Assembly (NCBI GenBank): GCA_037043455.1
Contig: JAWPHD010010328.1
Span: 30,816-94,815, forward strand
DNA: 64,000 nucleotides
Direction of reading: 5' to 3'
From: Cyrtodaria siliqua
Taxonomy: Eukaryota > Mollusca > Bivalvia > Adapedonta > Hiatellidae
Below the pieces are notes generated by a model. The model was not told the origin of the DNA. It did no database searches and worked only from the letters and a program-made list of their open reading frames with translations. This document shows, one piece after another, positions 39,617 through 50,071 of the stretch (positions are counted from its first letter, which is position 1; each line of letters begins with the position of its first letter). The translations under genes and the position numbers were made by a program.

Positions 39617-40810
39617 GCTCATGCGTATTAATTGATATGTCACAGTGACACAGCAATCTTGATATCAAACATGAAATTAATCACATCAACTTATTAATCC
39701 GGGATCGAGTTGACTCTAAACCTGCTTACATAAAATGAAGTTCACGCGAGTGTAAAAAAACTACAAGATGATCGGTTTCCCTAAGAAAACAAAGAAGACG
39801 CTTACTGTGTGTTGGGGAGGGGGACATACGTATTTAAAGACAAAATAAGTACCCACGCGTTTTCCGATGTTAGCAAACACATTCGTAATTCACAACGAAT
39901 TAATGATATGCACTGTGAAACTAGAATTGTGTTGCCACGATGTTTGAAACTTAAACCAAAGTCTCAATATACACTTAAATGCACCATAAACCATATACAC
40001 AAAGTCCGGTCTTTATTCGAAATATACTCACATTATTTCAAATAACATACTAATACTTTCCTGCACATTAAAGGGACACATGGCAATCTTGAAGTTTCTA
40101 TCAAATATAAAAATAAGGATCTCGATTTATTAATCTAGTATCTTTTTGAATTTAAACATGTTTGAATATAATTGAATAACATGTTTAAAATATCTCCGTT
40201 ATTCCATCATATGTTTTAATATTTGGTGCATAAGTGATAAGTGAGAGAAGATTAACTGTTGACTGCTTCTTGATTACACTTACAGCACGACTTATGACGA
40301 AAGGCGCTCGTATGATGTCTCAGCGTTTGTTGTTATCAAAACAAGCATTCCTTTAATATTGTACTGTCGTCCGAGCCACTTCAACATTAATTCCTGTGTT
40401 TGACGCCAGCAGCATGATTTCCATAACAATAATTTAATAATTGTATATAGTTATTTAACAAAAAAACATTAAAAACAGAAAATGCAATTTTAAATGAATA
40501 CAGTTAAGTTTGTAATTTTATTACATTTCATGACGATGTCATCCGGTGATAATGCTATTGATATCATAAAATAAAGAGTAAGCTCAGAAACATTTTGTTC
40601 AAAATCATTCAATGATACAAAATGTAATAAATAGATTATTTAACTACTGGGTTTCATTATAGGGAAATCCTTCAATATATGGGAGGCATGGTTTATTTTT
40701 CACTCACATACATCCATTTGTGAGAATACCCACACACCTACCATCTCATGACAGATTTCCCAATAATCAGTCCCAGCAATTAAATAATCAATATTTTGTC
40801 TTCAATTCGC
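39617..40810. other. Unassigned AT-rich sequence
   Basis: No gene, repeat or terminal structure recognised. A 78-residue open frame at 39809-40045 shows no domain. Confidence 0.5.
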
Positions 40811-42730
40811 AGTATTTTATGCTAGAAACATTAACTCATCTTTTTTATTTGGTGTAAATTGAAATGTACAGTTACTGAAGGTACAGGTTGAGTTGGTGAT
40901 AAATCCATTCATCATGGAATTCAGGGTGGGAGCATGATCAATCTTTTCATTCTTTTTGTTTATGACTGGGTGAGCCTCATTTACATTTTCTTTAGCTATA
41001 GCTTGTGGACATGAAACAGTTGCATTGGAGCTAACATTTGACAGAATTCTACTCATTTTGTGTTTATGTTCTGTACTGGGGCGAGTATAGGGAATTAATG
41101 CATTCCATTTGAATGGTCAGACATGGACATAATGTGCCTGCTGGAATATTTGCATCTGTCATTGCGCTTAATGAAGTTGCACGCAAACAGTGTGCAGTGT
41201 ATTTTGAAACAAGACCAGCGTTTTTACAAATGTCGGGCGTGAAATGTGAGAACTGCCTTTTATCAACACATTTATTATTATACTATACTTTGTTTTGTTC
41301 AGGATTTTCTAGAGCCTCTTTGTTTATGTGACAAAAAAGTGATGTTGCCGTAGGACTTGACACTTCAATAAATTGTTTCAGTGTTTTTACCGGACAGTTC
41401 ATTTCTCCTGTTGCATACATTCTTTTGTCGGCATATTCTTCCTTGGCATTAATATTTCCAGGTGAATTTGTTGTTGTGTTTCATGCACCATAACGGCATA
41501 TTCTGCGCCAATTTCATCAGTTCTGAAATCAAAGCTTTCGGGAGTCAGCTGACTGTGAAACTCGAGACCACGTGATACGTATTGAATTCATCCAAGCCTT
41601 GTAGCGAAGTGTTATAGGACTGTCCTGCATCAGATAATCGTAAATAGCACGCATGTCTTCTGCCGGTATAACCATTTTGTGTTGAGTTGGGCGTGCCAAT
41701 CCTTGTTTTGTACTTTATTTTAATTTTCCATTAAGCATGTCATTTGCTTTCTTGAACTCTGCATCTGAAATGACGTTAATGCTCCGACCGCATTCTACTT
41801 GATATACCGGTGAATAGCTGCTCTAATGTTTTAAAGAGCGTTTTTATGATATTCTTCACTTTCTGCTTGGGAGAGATTTTGTCTGCTCTTATTCGGCTTT
41901 GGGGCAATTTCTGTATAAAATACTGCCAAATTCTCGGCTAGATCTGCCGGTTCAATAATTTTCAGGTCAACTTTTATTTGTTTTTCCTTGCACCATTCTG
42001 CAAATGTAATGTTTTATAAGGCAATGTAAACCAATTATTATCATAAAAAAACATTTGTATACTAGGTATTCGATCGACCTATATATTTTAATAAATGTAT
42101 GATATGATTTGTACATTGTGTAGATCTAGGTTTAATACATGAGTAACGAATGATATGCCCTTTACCGATGTAATAATAATTTCAAAAGTCAAATACATTT
42201 TAACATAAATATATGAAATGTTAATGATTATTTGCTGTGTGATGAGGCAGTTGCAATTATATTTCAATGAACGCATATAAAAATATATTAAACCCTTAAG
42301 TATTCATTTTGTTTATATTTTTATGAAAATGTGTTGAACCCAAATTGTGATATTTTCGTTTCTGTGGAAAATATTTGGTCAATCACCATGGACAATTCTA
42401 CTTATGTCAGAGATTTGAATCTCTTAGGGTTTGGACCCTCACTTACAGGCATTCTCTTGGCTGTTTTGTACGTATTATTCTTGTTAAACTGACCCTGTTG
42501 CTTTCAGGTGATCTGCATTATCTGGCATATTGACCTCATTTCCCATGGCCTCCAACAGTTCATTTTCGGTTATTATTTTCCAGAAATTGTTTATCAAAAG
42601 TTGAAGGATCAACATTAAATTCCTCATCGGATAGTAGGTCGGGGAAAAAAAGCAATTCCAAACTAAACAAAATCAGTTCCTCCATGACATTTAGTTTTAG
42701 ATGATCGAAGCGGACGAAGTTTTTGCCTAG
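40811..42730 (-). pseudogene. Decayed Crypton/DUF3504-type tyrosine-recombinase-like gene
   Basis: Reverse-strand pieces in order are an N-terminal FNVDPSTFDKQFLENNN (about 42590-42640), EWCKEKQIKVDL (about 41970-42000), NIRAAIHRYI, RPTQHKMVIPAEDMRAIYDY (about 41630-41690), SFDFRTDEIGAEYAVMVHET (about 41495-41550), DKRMYATGEMNCPVKTLKQF, TAHCLRATSLSAMTDANIP (about 41140-41195) and a tail with NSTCTFSNC (about 40870). This order and the H-x-x-R box HCLRAT match the DUF3504/KIAA1958-like family derived from Crypton tyrosine recombinases. A good donor (gtaagtgag, first G at 42446) and an acceptor (acatttgcag, AG at 41999-41998) suggest an intron of about 449 bp. Many frameshifts and stops make it non-functional. 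The catalytic tyrosine region is not recognisable. Confidence 0.65.
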
Positions 42731-43489
42731 CTAGACCGCTGTTCTTTCTTGCATTTGATGCCCGATGAACATAATTAATGCATAAATAGTACAATTATAG
42801 CATAACAAGACAAGAATTATTTATTATATTTTATATTAGTATCTAAAACCGCACCAAGATAGTCGCTTCGTTAGTTTACATCATTTAGATCAGACTACTC
42901 TAATTACCAATCAATCAGCGGGCAGGGAAAATGTTCCAGGGTAAATTCGGAGCTATTACACAGAATCTCTTAATTTTGATTGGTTGACAAGGTAAAACAA
43001 CCAAAATATCTTGCTAAAAAAATAAAATTCAACTTTTGAAGAGTACTTATAAAGGTTAAATCATAAATGTGTGCGATGTATTCATAATGTGTTGCATAAT
43101 CAAAAAAGAAGTATATTTTACATTTTCCTCGTGTTTTACATGCAAGTAGGTGGGTCAGCACAGCATTTTCAAAACATACTCAATGTACGGTTTGTGTATG
43201 TTTTTTTGATAAAACTAAGATAGATCTTTCAAGACAAGTACTTAGGGAACTCAGTAAAGAGCTTAGAGCTACGAGTATAATGTACGTCCATCGAAAATGA
43301 ATTGGTGTAGTATGACCATCAGCAACCAAACAGGTCACCTGACATGTCAGGTCATCTATTTTAAGAAAAGTAAAATTCCGAAAGTAGTTCTTCGTACCGT
43401 TTATCCTAGTATGAACGTTAATTAAATTGATCACATGCTCGCTCCTAAACCAACGGAATTGCTCGTTTTATGTAAAGGGTCATATATAT
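42731..43489. other. Unassigned flank of the Polinton
   Basis: No gene recognised. The last bases, catatatat (43481-43489), contain the candidate target-site duplication of the Polinton. Confidence 0.6.
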
Positions 43490-43616
43490 GTATCATAGGC
43501 GTTCTGTTGTAATTTGTTTTACCTCAAATTACAGCAGAACGACCCCAAAATACATAGATAATTAAAATAGTGATTTACTTGATTTATTAAAACTTTTTTA
43601 AAATAGGGGTAGTGAA
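43490..43616 (+). repeat. Polinton left terminal inverted repeat
   Basis: It reads inward from gtatcataggcgttctgttg to aataggggtagtgaag and matches the reverse complement of 57779-57907 with about ten differences, mostly in two AT-rich spots. It contains a hairpin: the arm cgttctgttgtaattt (43500-43515) pairs with aaattacagcagaacg (43526-43541) with one G-T position across a 10-nt loop. Confidence 0.93.
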
Positions 43617-43774
43617 GTTTAATTTTTTTTATAAGTTATCAAAATTATAAAATGTTTCTTTAATACAAAACAAATTTGCCGATTTGTTATCAAAATTACA
43701 TTCAAATTAACAATTTTCTCACCTTGAATACAAAGGTGGTGGATCATACTCAAACACATTACTAAAACAATAAA

Positions 43775-44352
43775 TCACACACTTTTTAGACTTTTTTGTA
43801 AGGTTGCCATTGCTTCCTTTCTTCCCTGCTCTACTAGTTCCTTTTTTTGAACTTCACTTATTTCAACCTTTTTTTGTTTGGTGTCCTGTTTTAAACTATA
43901 ATATTTATCCATCTCATCTAAAATCATCTTAAACTCTTGATCAGATATTTGTGCATCATTCAACGCTTTTGATATTAACTGCTTTATACTATTTAACTTA
44001 GCCTCTGCCAAAGTTTTTATTTCATGATGTTTTTGAGCTTTTACATTAAGCTTGCGTCTGATAAAATTAATACAAACACCTGTAGCTCCAGATACTATTG
44101 CTGCTATTTCTAAAGGTAACAAAACTGGAACAACAAATCCAATCCCAGCCATAATAACACCCGCATATATCAAGGTAGTGTCAATTCCATCTGTAATATT
44201 AATACCACGTTTATATTTTTTATAAAGAGACTGACGTATATCTCGTTCTGTAATTAACTTTTTTTCAATCTCTGAAATCTTTTGTAATCTATAATTTTGT
44301 CCGTCTTCCACTGCAACTCAGGATATATACTTGGTGCTGTTGGTTGCTTCAT
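43775..44352 (-). pseudogene. Polinton membrane-hairpin/coiled-coil protein, frameshift near start
   Basis: The main frame (44311 to 43775, 178 residues) has a helical, charged N-terminus (KISEIEKKLITERDIRQSLY), a KKYKRG turn, then two adjacent hydrophobic segments (about residues 47-85) that should form a membrane hairpin, and a charged C-terminal coiled coil. A protein of this layout is a regular member of invertebrate Polintons; its function is unknown, perhaps virion membrane or structural. The 178-residue frame has only a GTG start. An ATG at 44352 in another frame begins MKQPTAPSIYPEL, which looks like the true N-terminus, so a single-base frameshift near 44290-44311 probably separates the two. 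Confidence 0.6.
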
Positions 44353-44374
44353 TTTTTTATTAATAAATAAAAAA

Positions 44375-44872
44375 TTAAATTAATTCAATTAATAATGATG
44401 CCACCGTATTTACAGCGGTAGCGTTAGCAATCTTGCATACAAAGTTAACAACAGAACCAGCACCAATCTCTAAAGGTTTATCAAAGTTATCATGATTGCG
44501 TGGGATGATGTGAAGCGTTATGCCATAATTTGGATGTTCAACACCATTGACAGAAACTATTACAGATACGTCACCAACTAATCGTTCACATGCTAAACCT
44601 ATTCCCATAATCCGTCCACGGCGTGTCATTACATGCCCCACATTTGATTCTGCCCCACCATTACCAAATGAGAGTATTCTATTCAACACAAGTGGGCCCT
44701 TAGCCTCTGCAAATATTGTTATAATTCCATATTTAAGATTATCAACTCTATTTTTTAAATGATTAAACTGGTCAACAAAAGGCACAATTCGCCTATATAA
44801 ATTTTGAACATCATTTATCAAAGCCTCTAAGTCTTCTGTTTTTTTAGGTCTTGTTGGTTTAAATATACTCAT
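44375..44872 (-). CDS. Polinton fibre-like protein (coiled-coil stem, beta-rich head)
   Basis: This is an intact frame of 165 residues from a good ATG. Residues 10-50 form a heptad-like stretch (LEALINDVQNLYRRIVPF ... LKNRVDNL) and the rest is beta-rich, with many hydrophobic alternating residues (GDVSVIVSVNG, VVNFVCKIANATAVNTVA). A short trimerising stem followed by a beta head is the general plan of fibre or appendage proteins. I infer that role and did not recognise a specific family. It sits between the membrane-hairpin gene and the candidate minor capsid gene on the same strand, with short AT-rich gaps of 60 and 25 bp, so it may be expressed with them. It is one of the few undamaged genes of the element. 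Confidence 0.55.
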   Translation of the reverse strand: MSIFKPTRPKKTEDLEALINDVQNLYRRIVPFVDQFNHLKNRVDNLKYGIITIFAEAKGPLVLNRILSFGNGGAESNVGHVMTRRGRIMGIGLACERLVGDVSVIVSVNGVEHPNYGITLHIIPRNHDNFDKPLEIGAGSVVNFVCKIANATAVNTVASLLIELI

Positions 44873-44897
44873 TGTTTTTTTTATAAAAATATATTTT

Positions 44898-45541
44898 TTA
44901 AATAATTTCTAAAACACAACTCATAGGCAAACCGTGATTATTTATTTTGTTACCATACTCATCTCTGACTTCTATTTTCAATTCAGTAATTGCACTATTC
45001 ATAAGACAGTGATATTCAGGATAAAAATGTGTATATAAAATATCTCCAAACTGCTTATTTACTACAGGCACAACACCTATAATAGTGCTTGGTGCGCCAT
45101 TGAAATAATTACTACTCGTATTAACTTGTTCCAGATGAACATATAGCTGTTTATAAGGAGCTAAATCAATTGGGTAATCTCCTATATTAGAACCTGTCAA
45201 CCATTTTCTGTCCTTGAATCCCAGCATTTTTGAAAGACCGCTTGACATTCGCGTCTCTATTGGCGTATTTCAATGCTGAAGCCAATTTGCTCAATACTGT
45301 CCAGGATAATATTTTCATTTAGATTTTTAAAATCTTTTACCAAGTCTTGAAAGTTATAAAGTCCACTTGGTAAATGTTTTATTTTATCTGGGTTTCTTGT
45401 CTTTACGATTTCATCATTAATATTATGCAAACCGATAGTGTATGTAAAACTTTTTAATCCAACGTGCTTAGTTCCATCTCTATTATCGATATACTGTTGT
45501 AAATTAATAGAGTTGTCTATGTTTGAAACTGTATGAAACAA
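44898..45541 (-). pseudogene. Candidate Polinton minor capsid (penton-like) protein, frameshifted
   Basis: Two adjacent frames read as one protein: an N-terminal part (45541 to 45257) with SLYN-like region GLYNFQDLVKDFKNLNEN, and a C-terminal part (45248 to 44898) starting with SSGLSKMLGF and containing LYVHLEQVNTS, a VVPV strand and TELKIEVRDEYGNKI. This order (LGF motif, YVHLE strand, I-E/K-I-x-V-x-D near the C-terminus) matches the single-jelly-roll protein conserved in Polintons and often proposed as the capsid vertex (penton). A single-base frameshift lies between 45245 and 45275. The first part begins with TTG (45541) where an ATG would be expected, so the start seems lost. The MSS at 45248 is internal. 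Confidence 0.55.
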
Positions 45542-45600
45542 TTTTTTTTTAATATATATATAAAATACAAATAAAAGTAATTTCTAAAGAATTCAAATAT

Positions 45601-46830
45601 AACCCAGATGCTCACTATTCAAATACTTTCAGCAAGAAAGTGATAGATATAATAAATCAAAACATAGTCATTACATCAGACGGTAAAGGCTTTAAAGTAT
45701 CGTTTTCGGGTGTCTTTGAAAAATACAAACCTCCATACGTCAAATCAGATGCTACAGTCCAACACTGGGGAACAGATTGGATGTTATTTTGGCAGAATCA
45801 GTTGAATTTTGCTATTTGGTGTGCGACAACTGGATGTGGCATTGATTTTAACAACCATCTAAAAGCCGATGTCCTGGTTGGTTCGTTATTTCGATTTCAT
45901 GTCTATTACCAAGTCAGAAGAATATTATTTGAAATGAGTGTAGCAATGCCGCAAGACTCAAATTGGAATGCGTTTAATAACACATATAACCGAAACGCAT
46001 ACGAGAGAATATGCAAGGAGTTCAATGTTGACTTAAATTCGGACTGGAGACAGAAACAAAGCTATAATGATGGGCTAGGAACAATTTATAATTACTGGAC
46101 AAATATTGGTTATCATCCTTTGGTAAATACTGTATACGACAACAAAACGATGAGTTTTACAGTCTATGAGAGTGATAAAACATATCATATTGATTACATT
46201 GCACAAGGCTCTGAGGCTGACAATAGCTGGTCTACTTTTATACTAGATTGTTCATCTGGATTTACAAGAGCTGGTGTAGAAAGAATCAATGACAGCATAA
46301 GAACATACTGCTGGGCAATCCTTGGCTCACAATCACAAACAAGAACAGATATACTTGGAGCTGGAACGGCATTTGATGCACAGAAACAATTTTTAGCAAA
46401 TGTAGAGGACGCAATATATAGCCCCATCGACTTGCCCAGACAAATTTCAAGATATGAAACCACCCTAAAATATGCAAGAAGTAAAGTAAATTTTGTCTAT
46501 GGAAGTGGATTGTACATGTCTCCGAGTGACATGGAATTAAGAATCGGAATAATAAAAGACTACAATAATGAAATTGTAATAACAACCGATGCACAAGCAT
46601 TAGGATTGAATAATGATGTAAATGTAAAACCAGTGCCACCAAAAATTATTCAACCTTTTCAAGGCACCACAACAAAGAAATTTTTACCGGAACATTCTGA
46701 TAAATCAATACATAAAACTGTGGAACATAATCCACCAGAAATACAAAAAATAGCGATTGAACACGAAGATAACAAAACAACTATAATTGTTGGTACTATA
46801 GTAATAGGTCTTGCTGCATTACTTATTTAA
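45601..46830 (+). pseudogene. Conserved Polinton structural protein with C-terminal anchor, start lost
   Basis: The frame is open from after a TAA at 45550-45552 to 46830. The codons upstream of the GTG at 45640 read like protein (EFKYNPDAHYSNTFSKK), so the true N-terminus lies before 45601, but no in-frame ATG exists; an ata at 45571 could be a mutated start. The protein is rich in aromatic residues (WGTDWMLFWQNQLNFAIWCA at about residues 43-62, then HVYYQVRRILFEMS) and ends in a hydrophobic segment (TTIIVGTIVIGLAALLI) that would be a C-terminal membrane anchor. It is a regular Polinton gene of unknown function, probably a virion component. It is divergent from the minor capsid gene, and the two share a 60-100 bp AT-rich promoter region. 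Confidence 0.6.
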
Positions 46831-46854
46831 GAGATTTACTAAACCACTCTTTGG

Positions 46855-48174
46855 CTACAACCCGGAAACAAACACAAGCAAAGCCCATAGATTGTTACCA
46901 AGCCAATTAATAACATTACCTGTTGCAGATAAAAGCCGTGATACTATTGCACCAATAACTCCTGGAAGCGCTGCAGCAGCTTTACCAGCTAGGTTGGCAA
47001 GACGTTTACCAAGATTAAATAGTTGTTTTTTTGTCCAGTCTTTTACACTTGATGGATCAGGTTTTGGAGTTGGAGTTGGTGCAGCACTTGATGTAGGAAT
47101 AATGGCCTCAACTAATACCCCAATAATCATACCAAAGGCAGTCAAAATACTAACAATAGTAATACCTTGCTCTCTGAATAATGTTTTTATTCTCTCACCC
47201 AATGTTGTGTCTTCTTTTAACACCTTATTTATAGTTTCTTTTATCCTGTTTATTTGACAGCGTAATGCTTCTTTGTTTTCACTCGCCGCTTCAAGTCGTG
47301 CACTTTTTTCATCTTCTAAGTTTTTTATTCTGTCACGTATGCGCTCTTGTTGAAACTCATCCTCCTGCCCGGGGGTGCTAACCTGTTCTAATTTTTGTTT
47401 TTCTTTTGTTATGTCTTTATCAAGCTCAGTGAGCTTTGAGAGATTATTAGTAAGTTCTCCACGAAAGCTTTGCAATCTCTTATCTAAACCTCGTATTTCT
47501 CGCAGTGTTAGATTTTCCGGTTGAACAGCAGTTTTAGGATGGGTTTCATCTATTATATTACTCAAATCACTCTCAATTATATTTACAGCATCTGCTTATT
47601 TTGTACATCTTTAGTTGTTGAAAAAGTTTGCAATGGTATATTTTCTGCAGCGACGGTATCTCTTATTTTTGCCAAGGCTGCAAATTCTGTCCTACCCCGA
47701 GCAATTCTTTCACGTGGAACTATTAAATCATAATCTTTTAAAATATTTCTGATAAAATTAATACCATGTTTTTTAACTAAAGTGTCCAGCTTATAAAACT
47801 TGATTGGTTCTTCTGGATTATTTCCCTTATAATAGGTAAGTGGAACATCATCCGTCCCAACTGCATATAACATTGTTCTACAGATTTCATCCTCAGCCAC
47901 TCTAGAAATCATTTGTATAATCAATTCCGCTGATTTCAGCATAAACTTCAGTAAAAAATTGATCTACTAACAACTTTTTTTGTGTTAGTTGTTCTTCTGT
48001 TTTATCTTTTCCTTGAAGCTGATCAATATGGTTATTTTCATTTACAATTTGTCTCTGAAACTCTGAGCCAGATTGTATACATTCTGGTTCGTCAGGTAAT
48101 TTATTCCAGTCTTCTTCAGCCACATCTTCAACATCTGGATCGAACGTAGGATTTGCAAATCCACCCTCAGCCAT
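46855..48174 (-). pseudogene. Polinton coiled-coil/membrane protein, broken by two frameshifts
   Basis: Three overlapping reverse-strand frames form one gene. Part 1 starts at ATG 48174 (MAEGGFANPTFDPD, acidic) and runs to 47902. Part 2 (47942 to 47583) is a globular helical piece with ELIIQMISRVAEDEICRTML. Part 3 (about 47595 to 46855) has a long coiled coil (LDKRLQSFRGELTNNLSKLT onward), a hydrophobic stretch (ITIVSILTAFGMIIGVLVEA), a Pro/Thr linker and a small-residue C-terminus (LAGKAAAALPGVIGAIVS). Parts 1 and 3 are in the same frame and part 2 is shifted, so two single-base indels compensate (about 47902-47942 and 47583-47600). It corresponds to a conserved Polinton protein of unknown role, probably in the virion. 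Confidence 0.6.
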
Positions 48175-48221
48175 TGTTTATTTTATTTAATTTTAAAAAA
48201 TATATTTAAAAAATAAAAACA

Positions 48222-49491
48222 ATGTCAGCTTACGGAAACAAACTCAACCCTCATAGAAAACTAAGAGAACCTCATGGTGCCAAGGGCATCCGCACAAGTG
48301 TAGTAATAACTAATAATCCATCAACAATAGACCAAAACCAGCAACTGCTTGTGAGATTTCCCAATCTAAGTACTAATGATGTGATAGTTCCTCGTACTGC
48401 TCGTCTTGCCTTTGAAATAGAACTTAAAAGCAGAACAGACGCCAACGCTACTCTATTCCAGAATCTGGGTAGAACAATTGTGAAAAAAATGACAATAATA
48501 ATAAGTGACAACGAAGTCATGTCAATAGACGAGAGTGATATATATCATTGTTATGTAGATTTATGGAAAACCCCTACCGAACGAATAAACACAGCTTACC
48601 AAGGTATTGGTAAAGCAAACATGCTAAAACATAGAGTTGGTTCGGGAGAAAAATCCTCAGACACCGAAGATGAAGCTGTAGCAGCAGCTTATGGAAATAG
48701 ATTTTGTATTCCACTGGACTTTGAAATGTTAGAAAGTCATATGCAATTTATCAAGCGGGGCTTGGTGATAGGTTAGAATATGAATTAATGTTTAACGATT
48801 ATAACAAAGTTATCAAAAGCAGTGATGATGATGCATCTTATGTAATAAAAAATATCTGCTTGGAATTTGATATGGTTAGTGATGTTGAATTATCCAGACA
48901 AATAAGACAACAAATCAATGGTAAGATGTCATTTATGTATGATCGTATCTTGCCACATAGAAAAATAATAGCAAACAAATCTGAAACCCTTTGGAACATC
49001 AACATTAATGTACCAGCACGGAGCATAAAAGGTATTTTAATGCTGTTTGAAGACCCAGAAAGAACAAGCACAGAAACCTATTACAACCCAAAGATTGAAA
49101 AGGTTGAAATGACAATAGAGGGCGTACCAAATCAGTTGTGTAGTCAGGGTATGAGGGCATATCAACATTGGGATGAAATCAACAAATATTTTGCCTTGAC
49201 ATCAAAAAGAAACAAAGAGACAGAAATAGTAGCGAGGGACTTATACTTTACCAATGTTTCTCTTGAAACTTATCTGACAAATTCATATGCTTTGTGAAGA
49301 CGTTGAGGTTGATTTAGAAACATGTGATGACAATTTATAACACGGCAGTGGAAGAAGAATAGTGAAGGCATAACGATATTAATAAATAAAAAAGCAGATG
49401 CAAATCAACCTTTAAATATTTTTATATATATAATACAAGATGCGCAAATCAATTTCGAAGATGGAAGATTCAAAGAAGCACGATACTAGTT
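48222..49491 (+). pseudogene. MCP: Polinton major capsid protein (double jelly roll), multiply broken
   Basis: The first frame (48222-48776) starts at a good ATG and contains DVIVPRTARLAFEIEL, QNLGRTIVKKMTI, DESDIYHCYVDLWKT and YGNRFCIPLDFEMLE. The second (readable from about 48760, to 49297) contains LEYELMFNDYNKVI, LEFDMV, DRILPHRKI, KSETLWNINI, KGILMLFEDPERT and VEMTIEGVPNQL. These are hallmark strings of the Polinton double-jelly-roll major capsid protein. A one-base indel near 48755-48765 splits them. After the stop at 49297, C-terminal pieces continue in other frames (HGSGRRI near 49342, then DAQINFEDGRFKEARY ending with TAG at 49489-49491), showing at least two more lesions. The product would form the shell, but this copy cannot make a complete protein. 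Confidence 0.9.
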
Positions 49492-50071
49492 TGCACAAAT
49501 ATCCTAAATATTCACACAGTGCCATTATCTGTGGTCAGACAGGCTGTGGTAAAACAGAGTTTGTTCTTGACATACTTGAACAAGAGTATGTTGGAGTTTT
49601 TGAACATATTATTATATTGTGTCCAACCATAGAGTGGAACGAGGTTTATAAAAATAGATCCTGGATAGGTGATGTAAAAAACCCAAAAGATAAAAAAAAA
49701 AAAATTGTCAATCGCGTGAGCAACGGTCAAGAAATGCTACAAGATCTGTTGCGTTTATTTTTCAAAAGATATGCTGGCAAGCCCACACTATACATCATTG
49801 ATGATTGCTCCGCCACAAAAGAATTAACAAAGAAAAAATATATGTTATCAGAGTTGGCATTCTCTGGTCGTCACGCCAAACAATCAGTGTGGGTCATTTC
49901 GCAGAGATATAATTCTGTATTGAAATATTTGAGGGAGCAAAAAAAATTGTTTGAGAGAAAATGATGTTATTAAGACGTTGGAGGAGAGAACCAGAATAAA
50001 AGCTTTAGCTAAGACTAAATATTCCAAGTTAATTTTGAGGACTGACCAACCAAATGGTTATTGGGTTGAAT
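49440..50071 (+). pseudogene. ATP: Polinton DNA-packaging ATPase, internal deletion with frameshift
   Basis: The frame from 49440 has Walker A GQTGCGKT (residues 32-39), Walker B LYIIDD (residues 117-122) and the sensor/arginine-finger region AFSGRHAKQSVWVISQRYNS, placing it in the FtsK/HerA-type packaging ATPases of Polintons and related viruses. It stops at 49964 after LREQ. The family's C-terminal end then appears in another frame at about 49948-50071: CLRENDVIKTLEERTRIKA, then LILRTDQPNGYWVE and a stop. The segment that normally lies between is missing, so a deletion of roughly 50 bp plus a frameshift occurred at the aaaaaaaattg run. The start overlaps the 3' end of the capsid gene in another frame; an internal ATG at 49461 is an alternative. 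Confidence 0.88.

Noticed and set aside
29436..39668. Many reverse-strand open frames of 62-113 residues with repeating SVFLYLQSHIHRY
   Set aside because: They arise because three 40-bp units make 120 bp, so any unmutated stretch stays open. They have no defined start, and their ends follow random variants.
43481..43490. catatatatg as a 10-bp target-site duplication
   Set aside because: The string is its own reverse complement, so it could belong to the terminal repeat. Only a 6-bp atatat or tatata duplication fits the known Polinton size.
45640..45642. GTG as the start of the 396-residue Polinton protein
   Set aside because: Codons upstream of it still read as family-like protein in the same frame, and the nuclear genetic code makes GTG initiation unlikely.
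46286..46642. 118-residue reverse-strand open frame opposite the structural gene
   Set aside because: It is a shadow of the forward coding frame with biased His/Leu/Phe content and no domain.
47583..48174. Two separate small genes upstream of the coiled-coil protein
   Set aside because: They overlap, continue one another in shifted frames and have no independent ATG context. One broken gene explains them better.
49297..49440. The capsid gene simply ending at 49297
   Set aside because: Conserved C-terminal strings of the major capsid protein are readable in other frames up to 49491, so the stop is a lesion.
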